Below are positions 7,691-12,069 of a stretch of 12,069 nucleotides of DNA, piece after piece. Numbering within the stretch: position 1 is the first letter of the stretch; each line of letters begins with the position of its first letter. A program made the translations under genes and the position numbers. Origin of the DNA: JAZQUM01 sp045631305 (GTDB lineage Bacteria > Bacillota > Clostridia > Oscillospirales > Oscillospiraceae); assembly GCA_045631305.1 (NCBI GenBank), contig JAZQUM010000040.1:1-12069 (forward strand). Direction: 5' to 3'. The notes below the pieces were generated by a model. The model did no database searches, was not told where the DNA came from, and was given only the letters and a program-made list of their open reading frames with translations.

Positions 7691-8101
7691 TTAAAGATAC
7701 TTCTTCATGCCGTCGGTAGCGCTGTCGGGATCTGCGCTGATGCTGACGGTGAACTTGATGCTGCGGTCAAAGCTGAACTTATCCAGCCAGTTCAGGAAAT
7801 CTTCTGCATCGCGAGAGCAGCAATCGCCAACGATCTTGCAGAAGTTATCAATGTAAACGTGGGAAATATCATAGTTGCCTGCATACAAGCCACTGATGAA
7901 ACCACGGAAGCTTTCATAAGTAGAAACGTTATATTCCTTGACATTGATCAGACGGGCGCGATGGTCAACGTCATAAGTAAGAACATCGCCTGCTTCGATG
8001 CAGACCACGCTGCCTGCTTCGGTAACGGCGGATTCGTTGATGAGGTCGATGAGCTGCTTGGTCTTACCGGCACCCTTTGCGCCCATGATAAGTCTAACCA
8101 T
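7691..8101 (-). CDS. Small P-loop NTPase of unknown function
   Basis: 136 aa, cytoplasmic, with no signal peptide or membrane segment. Walker A is GAKGAGKT at 7-14. A probable Walker B strand is HVYID at 81-85, and a later beta strand, VSISAD (119-124), resembles a sensor position. The overall order (P-loop, short helix, strand VVCIE, then hhhhD) recalls compact RecA-like or thymidine-kinase-like cores, but the thymidine kinase zinc site and lasso are not visible. I do not recognise a named family. The ATG at 8099-8101 was chosen because AGGAG (8112-8116) sits 10 nt upstream and the P-loop begins within a few residues. An in-frame extension up to 8272 is AT-rich promoter DNA and was rejected. 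The palindrome AGTGATCACT fills the gap between Shine-Dalgarno and start. It is a single-gene unit ended by a strong hairpin. Confidence 0.8.
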   Translation of the reverse strand: MVRLIMGAKGAGKTKQLIDLINESAVTEAGSVVCIEAGDVLTYDVDHRARLINVKEYNVSTYESFRGFISGLYAGNYDISHVYIDNFCKIVGDCCSRDAEDFLNWLDKFSFDRSIKFTVSISADPDSATDGMKKYL

Positions 8102-8168
8102 AGTGATCACTCTCCTGTTCGTGAGAAAAAATATTGAAAAATCGAAATGGATATATTTCTGTAAACTT

Positions 8169-8197
8169 ACAATATCATACTCTAATGAAAAAAACAA
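8169..8197 (-). promoter_or_regulatory. Possible promoter of the P-loop NTPase gene
   Basis: On the minus strand TTGTTT (8197-8192), a 17-bp spacer and TATTGT (8174-8169) lie in an AT-rich 171-bp gap between this gene and dacF, leaving a leader of about 60 nt. Both boxes are only partial matches. The rest of the gap shows no gene and no convincing terminator for dacF. Confidence 0.4.
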
Positions 8198-8272
8198 CGA
8201 GGAAAAAACGATTTTCCAAAAATTCACATATTTCACAAAAAAGAGAGGGGGCATCATGGCAAATTGCCGCAC

Positions 8273-9394
8273 TCAGCAAGGAGGAAAAGTTCCCCGCAGG
8301 AGAGAGAGGAAGATGTCGCCCAAGGTGAGCTTTGCCACAGTTTCGCCTGCCACCAGAGGGATTTGAGAGATGACTTCGCCCTGATATTCCACCACCAGTT
8401 CTCCCAAAGTATCGCCTTTTTCTATCGGCGCTTTCACACTTTCGGGGAGGACCGGACGGGTGGTGATATGGGGTGCTTTCTCTTTTTCCAAAAGAAGAAT
8501 GCCGTCACCTGAGAGAAGGGGCTGCACGCTGCCCTTGCTGCCAAGCGTTACTTCTACGCAAGGGATATTTTCTTCGGGAGTCACCGTAAAGAGAGTGTAG
8601 GCGGCAAAGCCGTGGTCCAGCATAGCGCGGGCATCGTCAAAACGGGTTTGAGAAGTGTCGCCTTTTAAAACGGCCGCAATAAGTTCCATACTGTTTCGCT
8701 CCGCTGTGGCGGAAAGACAGTAGCCTGCCTCGTCGGTGGAGCCGGTTTTCAGGCCGGTAGCACCGTCATAGGAGTGAATGAGCTTATTGGTGTTTACAAG
8801 CGAGGAATCTCCATTTCGAAGAGTGTCCATCCAGATGGTGGTGAAACGGCGGATGTCTCCGTGGTGCAGCATCAGTTCCCGGCTCATAAGGGCGATATCG
8901 TAAGCGGAGGTGAGATGGCCTTCTGCGGGAAGACCGGTGCAGTTTACAAAGTGGGTGTCGTTCATGCCCAGTTCTTTGGCTCGCTGGTTCATCTTTTCTA
9001 CAAAAGCCTCTTCACTGCCGGCCAGATGCTCTGCCATGGCAACGGAGGCGTCATTTCCAGAAACCACGCAGATGGCTTTGAGAAGTTCCTCCACCGTCAT
9101 GGTTTCGCCCTCCTTAAGCCAGATCTGGGAGCCGCCCATGGAAGAAGCGTGGGTGCTGGCGGTGACAGGATCGTCATAGGAAAGGGTGCCGGAGTCGATG
9201 GCCTCCATGATAAGCAGAAGCGTCATCACTTTGGTGACGCTGGCGGGGGGCAGAGGCTGGTGCTCATTTTGGGCAAAAATCACCGTGCCGGTGGATTTTT
9301 CCATAAGGCACCCGGCTTGCGAAGAAAGGGAAAGGGCGGACGCAGGTATGCTGCAGGCAAAGACCAGCGCCAGAAAGAGACAGATTCTTTTCAT
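8273..9394 (-). CDS. Serine-type D-alanyl-D-alanine carboxypeptidase (DacF/PBP5 family)
   Basis: Removes the terminal D-Ala from peptidoglycan pentapeptides outside the membrane, limiting cross-linking. 373 aa. Signal peptide about 1-20 (MKRICLFLALVFACSIPASA). The penicillin-binding motifs are complete: SVTK at 52-55 with nucleophile S52, SGN at 112-114, and KTG at 216-218 (TGLKTGST). From about 275 onward is a PBP5-type C-terminal beta domain. It ends in a short amphipathic tail (LGDIFLSLLRGTF) that may associate with the membrane. Length fits DacA/DacF (about 380-440 aa) at the short end. The ATG start at 9392-9394 follows a very strong Shine-Dalgarno, AAAGGAGGT (9409-9401), with 6-nt spacing. 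I could not find a clear promoter; the tRNA-Gly promoter lies on the other strand of the same gap. Without more context dacF and dacB cannot be told apart. Confidence 0.93.
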   Translation of the reverse strand: MKRICLFLALVFACSIPASALSLSSQAGCLMEKSTGTVIFAQNEHQPLPPASVTKVMTLLLIMEAIDSGTLSYDDPVTASTHASSMGGSQIWLKEGETMTVEELLKAICVVSGNDASVAMAEHLAGSEEAFVEKMNQRAKELGMNDTHFVNCTGLPAEGHLTSAYDIALMSRELMLHHGDIRRFTTIWMDTLRNGDSSLVNTNKLIHSYDGATGLKTGSTDEAGYCLSATAERNSMELIAAVLKGDTSQTRFDDARAMLDHGFAAYTLFTVTPEENIPCVEVTLGSKGSVQPLLSGDGILLLEKEKAPHITTRPVLPESVKAPIEKGDTLGELVVEYQGEVISQIPLVAGETVAKLTLGDIFLSLLRGTFPPC

Positions 9395-9458
9395 GGGATT
9401 ACCTCCTTTTTAAATCAATCTATGTGGAAAAAAGGCGTGGTATGCGTCTAAATTCGAG

Positions 9459-9487
9459 TTGAAAATCCTTCGGCCACCTGCTATAAT
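9459..9487 (+). promoter_or_regulatory. Promoter of the tRNA-Gly gene
   Basis: TTGAAA (9459-9464), a 17-bp spacer and a perfect TATAAT (9482-9487). The mature tRNA begins 12 nt after the -10 box, leaving a 5' leader of only a few nucleotides. Confidence 0.85.
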
Positions 9488-9499
9488 GGGCAGGAAGCT

Positions 9500-9573
9500 G
9501 CGGGGTTGGTATATCGGTATTACAGCGGCTTCCCAAGCCGCTGAGGCGGGTTCGACTCCCGTACCCCGCTCCA
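9500..9573 (+). tRNA. tRNA-Gly, anticodon CCC
   Basis: 74 nt including an encoded CCA. Acceptor stem GCGGGGT pairs with ACCCCGC, with discriminator U73 as usual for bacterial tRNA-Gly. The anticodon stem GCGGC/GCCGC encloses the loop TTCCCAA, so positions 34-36 read CCC, decoding GGG. The T arm GCGGG-TTCGACT-CCCGT has the canonical TTCGA. The D arm GTAT...TTAC makes three good pairs. A 4-nt variable loop marks it as class I. It stands alone with its own promoter and terminator. Confidence 0.96.
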
Positions 9574-9574
9574 T

Positions 9575-9610
9575 AAAAACCTCTTCTGCCCTGAGGCGGA
9601 AGAGGTTTTT
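9575..9610 (+). terminator. Intrinsic terminator of tRNA-Gly
   Basis: Left arm 9575-9590 (AAAAACCTCTTCTGCC), loop CTGA, right arm 9595-9610 ending in T5. All positions pair, with one T-G wobble. It starts 2 nt after the encoded CCA. From here to 9729 I see only AT-rich DNA with a small hairpin (GCATTT/AAATGC at 9611-9627). Confidence 0.93.
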
Positions 9611-9729
9611 GCATTTCCGCTAAATGCACAAAATTGCTAAATGATGAAAAATAGACGGTTTATGCACTATTCGCACAAAAAAATGGCGAAAAAAACAGAT
9701 AATATGTAAAAATAATGCAAACCCACAAC

Positions 9730-9758
9730 TTGACTTTTTCGCTTTAATCGACTAAAAT
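9730..9758 (+). promoter_or_regulatory. Promoter of the liv transport operon
   Basis: TTGACT (9730-9735), a 17-bp spacer and TAAAAT (9753-9758), each 5 of 6 to consensus. A start near 9765 would give a leader of about 435 nt before livJ. No equally good promoter is visible between the leader terminator (10060-10089) and the livJ start. Confidence 0.8.
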
Positions 9759-9794
9759 GAGTACCATCTTGGGGAACTGAAACTCCCTGAAATC

Positions 9795-9810
9795 ACAGGA
9801 AGGAGCCTGT
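9795..9810 (+). promoter_or_regulatory. Hairpin presenting the leader-ORF Shine-Dalgarno in its loop
   Basis: ACAGG (9795-9799) and CCTGT (9806-9810) are perfect complements, and the six-nucleotide loop between them is exactly AAGGAG (9800-9805), the Shine-Dalgarno of the ORF that starts at 9815. The 5-bp stem is modest, so it could either display or mildly restrict the site. Confidence 0.45.
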
Positions 9811-9814
9811 AGTT

Positions 9815-10036
9815 ATGATGTTCCGTATGAACAGCAATAACGCTTGTGCAGCATCTGCAGCATGTGCAGAGGCTTCCTTTTCCTGCGCAGATAAGATGAA
9901 TGCTGTCATTATGGGCGCCATTATGGCGTCCATTATTATTTGCCGCGCATCCCTCCGCCGACTTTGTGAGCTTCTGGCAGCGAAAGTCCGCGAGAGCGGG
10001 GCAGAAATGAATATGGCAGTGAGAACGGCAGCGTAA
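9815..10036 (+). CDS. Putative 73-aa leader peptide of the liv operon
   Basis: Starts at ATG 9815 with AAGGAG at 9800-9805 (9-nt spacing), about 50 nt after the inferred transcription start. It stops at TAA 10034-10036, 23 nt before the leader terminator. Composition is unusual: an Ala/Cys/Ser-rich first part (NNACAASAACAEASFSC) and then AVIMGAIMASIIICRASLRRLCELL. The three consecutive ATT Ile codons lie at 9932-9940, followed by clustered Leu, Arg and Cys codons. It shows no domain, signal peptide or recognised family. I read it as the translated leader of an attenuator, because its last codons contain the antiterminator strand. The alternatives are a small protein of its own or an untranslated chance ORF. 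At 73 codons it is longer than classical leader peptides (about 14-35 codons), which is a point against. Confidence 0.55.
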   Translation: MMFRMNSNNACAASAACAEASFSCADKMNAVIMGAIMASIIICRASLRRLCELLAAKVRESGAEMNMAVRTAA

Positions 10037-10070
10037 AGCTGCAGATTTGATGGGAAAACCAACCGTTCTC
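10021..10070 (+). promoter_or_regulatory. Antiterminator pairing of the liv leader
   Basis: GAGAACGG (10021-10028, in the last leader codons) is a perfect 8-bp complement of CCGTTCTC (10063-10070), which includes most of the left arm of the terminator. Forming this helix would take away six of the nine terminator pairs. A ribosome at the leader stop codon would cover 10021-10028 and let the terminator form, while one held upstream would leave it free. A small hairpin, GCAGC/GCTGC (10028-10042), lies between the two strands. Confidence 0.55.
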
Positions 10071-10089
10071 CAAGAGCGGTTGTTTTTTT
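10060..10089 (+). terminator. Intrinsic terminator (attenuator) upstream of livJ
   Basis: Left arm 10060-10068 and right arm 10074-10082 make nine pairs (CAACCGTTC with GAGCGGTTG, one T-G wobble) around the loop TCCAA, followed by T7 (10083-10089). It is 112 nt before the livJ start codon and inside the inferred livJ transcript, so it must be read through for livJ to be made. Confidence 0.88.
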
Positions 10090-10201
10090 GTGGTTTCGCC
10101 GGATGCGGTGTGACGTGAGGCTCTGTCAAGAGCTTTGCATCAGATCGTATCCGATCGAAGTCAAAACACAAGAAGTTAAAAACAAAAAGGAGCAAAACAC
10201 A

Positions 10202-11359
10202 ATGAAGAGATTCCTCACCCTCATCATGGCCCTGGTTATGGTCATGAGTCTGGTTGCTTGCGGCAGCAGCAGCGAAGACACCAGCACTGAAGACGCAGCA
10301 AACGCATACCTGGTAGGCGGCACCGGCCCCCTGACCGGCGCAGCAGCTATTTATGGTAACGCAGCTATGAACGGCGCTCAGATCGCTGTTGATGAAATCA
10401 ACGCTATGGGCGGCATCCAGTTCGTTCTCAAGTATGAAGACGATGCTCACGATGCAGAAAAGGCCGTTAACGCTTACAACGCTCTGAAGGACTGGGGCAT
10501 GCAGCTCTCCCTGGGTTCCGTTACCTCCAAGCCCTGCGAAGCTACTTCCGTTAAGAACATGGAAGACCGCATCTTCGCTCTGACTCCCTCCGCTTCCTCC
10601 ACCGGCAGTGTAGAAGGCAAGGACAACGTTTATCAGATGTGCTTCATGGATCCCAACCAGGGTTCCGCTTCCGCTCAGTACATTGCTGACAAGGCTCTGG
10701 GCTCCAAGATCGCTGTAATCTGGATGAGCGACGACCCCTATTCCAAGGGCATCCGTGACACCTTCGTTGCAAAGGCTGGCGAACTGGGTCTGGAAATCGT
10801 TTCCGACACTACCTTCTCCACCGGTAACGACACCGACTTCTCCGTTCAGATCGCTGACGCTCAGTCCGCTGGCGCTGACCTGGTATTCCTGCCCATGTAC
10901 TATCAGCCCGCTTCCCTGATCTTCGCTCAGGCTGCAGCTGTTAACTACGCACCCGTATGGTTCGGCGTAGACGGTATGGACGGCATCCTCACCATGGAAG
11001 GCTTCGACGCTTCCCTGGCTGAAGGCGTTATCCTCCTGACCCCCTTCAACGCTGACTCCGAAGATGAAAAGACCGCTGCTTTCGTTGCTGAATATCAGAA
11101 GCGTTTCGGCGAAATCCCCAACCAGTTCGCAGCAGATGCTTATGACTGCATCTATGCTTACAAGCAGGCTCTGGAAGCTGCAGGCTGCACTCCCGACATG
11201 AGCGCTGAAGAACTCTGCGAAGCTATGATCGCTCAGTTCTCCACCATGACCTTCGACGGCCTGACCGGCGACGGCATGACCTGGGCTGCTGACGGTACCG
11301 TATCCAAGAGCCCCAAGGGCATGGTTATCGAAAACGGCGCTTACGTTGGTCTGGACTAA
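10202..11359 (+). CDS. livJ: Branched-chain amino acid type ABC transporter substrate-binding lipoprotein
   Basis: The extracellular lipid-anchored receptor that delivers substrate to the LivHM-type permease. 385 aa. Lipoprotein signal MKRFLTLIMALVMVMSLVAC with lipobox LVAC (17-20), followed by a Ser/Asp/Glu/Thr-rich linker. The rest is a type I periplasmic-binding fold (Peripla_BP_6): GPLTGAAAIYGNAAMNGAQIAVDEINAMGG, DDAHDAEKAVNAYNAL, then AVIWMSDDPYSKGI and the FAADAYDCIYAYKQAL helix. The substrate is probably Leu/Ile/Val, but relatives bind other amino acids, urea or amides. Start ATG 10202 has AAGGAG at 10187-10192. An in-frame GTG at 10088 was rejected because it would bury the lipoprotein signal. 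Codon use is markedly biased (mostly TTC, ATC, AAC, TCC, and no TTA/CTA/TCA), pointing to high expression. A leader attenuator precedes it. Confidence 0.93.
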   Translation: MKRFLTLIMALVMVMSLVACGSSSEDTSTEDAANAYLVGGTGPLTGAAAIYGNAAMNGAQIAVDEINAMGGIQFVLKYEDDAHDAEKAVNAYNALKDWGMQLSLGSVTSKPCEATSVKNMEDRIFALTPSASSTGSVEGKDNVYQMCFMDPNQGSASAQYIADKALGSKIAVIWMSDDPYSKGIRDTFVAKAGELGLEIVSDTTFSTGNDTDFSVQIADAQSAGADLVFLPMYYQPASLIFAQAAAVNYAPVWFGVDGMDGILTMEGFDASLAEGVILLTPFNADSEDEKTAAFVAEYQKRFGEIPNQFAADAYDCIYAYKQALEAAGCTPDMSAEELCEAMIAQFSTMTFDGLTGDGMTWAADGTVSKSPKGMVIENGAYVGLD

Positions 11360-11400
11360 TCCGAACAACGCAAACTCTGATTTATAACATTCGTCTCCGT

Positions 11401-11431
11401 GAGGGAATGCTGCGTAAAGCAGCATTCCCTC
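11401..11431 (+). promoter_or_regulatory. Perfect 13-bp hairpin after livJ without a T-tract
   Basis: GAGGGAATGCTGC (11401-11413), loop GTAAA, GCAGCATTCCCTC (11419-11431), starting 41 nt after the livJ stop. No run of T follows, so it is unlikely to be an intrinsic terminator. In binding-protein-dependent transport operons such hairpins commonly protect the 3' end of the binding-protein mRNA from exonucleases, giving more binding protein than permease. That role is inferred here. Confidence 0.8.
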
Positions 11432-11446
11432 CTGCGGAGGTGCAGC

Positions 11447-11530
11447 GCGTATCTGAAAAGGGCCGTGGTCTTCGCGGTGTTTTTCAGATACGCTCTGTTG
11501 GCTTTTGAGAACAGAATTTTTAGCGTATCT
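11447..11530 (+). promoter_or_regulatory. Alternative hairpins just upstream of livH
   Basis: GCGTATCTGAAAA (11447-11459) pairs perfectly over 13 bp with TTTTCAGATACGC (11481-11493). The AGATACGC part (11486-11493) can instead pair with a third copy, GCGTATCT, at 11523-11530. That second fold is strengthened inside by TCTGTT (11494-11499) with AACAGA (11510-11515). The two folds share the central strand and exclude each other. The second ends 22 nt before the livH Shine-Dalgarno. Confidence 0.65.
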
Positions 11531-11565
11531 CAAACCTCAAAACAAGAAGAGAAGAGGTAAATTTT

Positions 11566-12069
11566 ATGGAAATTTTAGGCTTTTTGATCAACGGCGTGAG
11601 CCTCGGCAGCATCTATGCCATCATCGCCCTTGGTTACACCATGGTTTACGGTATCGCAAAGATGCTGAACTTTGCCCATGGTGACGTTATCATGGTAGGC
11701 GCGTACATCTGCTTCTTCGCGCTGGCCCGCTTTGAACTGCCCGCTATCGTAGCTATCCCCATGGCAATGGTGGTGTGCACCGTTCTTGGTATGCTGATCG
11801 AGCGCCTGGCTTACAAGCCCCTGCGCGCAGCTCCCTCTCTGGCCGTTCTGATCACGGCTATCGGTGTGAGCTATTTCCTGCAGAATGCAGCACTGCTTCT
11901 GTGGTCCTCCAGCCCCAAGGTGTTCCCTCAGGATGTTTTCGTCAAGAAGCTTGCTGACGGTACTACCCAGAACGGTATCGCCCTCTTTGGCGGTCAGCTG
12001 CAGGTATCTTTCGTGACCATCGTCACTATCCTTGCCTGCGTCATTATCATGCTGGCTCTTACCTGGTTC
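11566..12069 (+). CDS. livH: Branched-chain amino acid type ABC transporter permease LivH, 3' end cut by window edge
   Basis: One of two membrane permeases forming the channel of a Liv-type importer. 168 codons are open to the right edge; the family is usually about 290-310 aa, so roughly the first half is present. The N-terminal LivH signature is clear: INGVSLGSIYAIIALGYTMVYGIAKMLNFAHGDVIMVGAY (8-47, shown here in part as family-typical residues G23-Y28 and N35-D40). Several hydrophobic segments follow, with the conserved ERLAYKPLRAAPSLAVLITAIGVS between them. ATG 11566 is preceded by AGAGG (11553-11557) with 8-nt spacing. Codon 4 is TTA, a codon absent from livJ. livM, livG and livF would be expected downstream, outside the window. 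Confidence 0.93.
   Translation, partial: MEILGFLINGVSLGSIYAIIALGYTMVYGIAKMLNFAHGDVIMVGAYICFFALARFELPAIVAIPMAMVVCTVLGMLIERLAYKPLRAAPSLAVLITAIGVSYFLQNAALLLWSSSPKVFPQDVFVKKLADGTTQNGIALFGGQLQVSFVTIVTILACVIIMLALTWF

Noticed and set aside
8102..8272. N-terminal extension of the P-loop protein
   Set aside because: AT-rich non-coding gap with promoter-like boxes. A good Shine-Dalgarno (8112-8116) sets the start at 8101, next to the P-loop.
8774..9451. Plus-strand ORF of 225 codons over dacF
   Set aside because: Antisense, in register with dacF, which carries SxxK, SGN and KTG motifs at proper spacing.
9420..9629. Minus-strand 69-codon ORF over the tRNA
   Set aside because: It translates the antisense of tRNA-Gly (GYGSRTRLSGLGSRCNTD), a well-known kind of spurious ORF.
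9760..10200. T-box or metabolite riboswitch as an explanation of the livJ leader
   Set aside because: I found no T-box AGGGTGG-type antiterminator sequence and no recognisable riboswitch core. The translated ORF and direct terminator/antiterminator pairing explain the region better.
10088..10201. Upstream GTG start for livJ
   Set aside because: It would place 38 residues before a perfect lipoprotein signal peptide and begins inside the terminator T-tract. The ATG at 10202 has a proper Shine-Dalgarno.
11401..11431. Intrinsic terminator after livJ
   Set aside because: The stem is perfect but no T-tract follows, and livH lies in the same direction, so a stability or processing role is more likely.
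9752..11533. Minus-strand ORF of 593 codons over livJ and its leader
   Set aside because: In-register antisense shadow of livJ, with no family motif and no ribosome-binding site; livJ has a full lipoprotein and binding-protein signature.

Overview
This window looks like chromosomal DNA of a moderately GC-rich member of the Clostridia (Bacillota), most plausibly an Oscillospiraceae/Ruminococcaceae-type gut anaerobe. The basis is Gram-positive style Shine-Dalgarno sites (AAGGAG/GGAGG), sigma-A type promoters with 17-bp spacers, SLH-domain surface proteins, a single bifunctional Rel next to recJ, and strong avoidance of TTA/CTA/TCA codons. The lineage is inferred from gene content and style, not from a database match.

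Layout. (1) 1-4347, minus strand: a recJ-rel operon (single-strand exonuclease, then (p)ppGpp synthetase/hydrolase). It reads from a promoter at 4400-4428 and runs off the left edge just short of the rel stop codon. (2) 4476-6737, plus strand: a divergent two-gene operon encoding an exported protein with three SLH repeats and a degenerate GH18-like barrel, then an RluA-family pseudouridine synthase. It ends at a bidirectional terminator. (3) 6718-9394, minus strand: a RarD-like EamA transporter whose last codons lie inside that terminator, a small P-loop NTPase of unknown function followed by a strong terminator, and a DacF/PBP5-type D,D-carboxypeptidase. (4) 9459-9610, plus strand: a solitary tRNA-Gly(CCC) with its own promoter and terminator. 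(5) 9730 to the right edge, plus strand: a branched-chain amino acid type ABC transport operon, livJ (lipoprotein) then livH (permease, truncated by the window), behind a leader of about 435 nt.

The most interesting region is the livJ leader. A near-consensus promoter is followed by a well-placed Shine-Dalgarno site and a 73-codon ORF containing Ile-Ile-Ile and Leu/Arg/Cys-rich stretches. Next comes an intrinsic terminator whose left arm can instead pair perfectly (8 bp) with the last codons of the ORF. This is the architecture of ribosome-mediated transcription attenuation, here in front of an amino acid importer. A second RNA-structure region lies between livJ and livH: a perfect 13-bp hairpin, then a set of repeats able to form two mutually exclusive hairpins just upstream of the livH start. 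Other oddities are a terminator 25 nt before the rarD start with no evident promoter in between, and a GH18-like domain that has lost every acidic residue of its catalytic motif except a final Glu-to-Asp.

No CRISPR array, insertion sequence, phage gene or integrase was seen.
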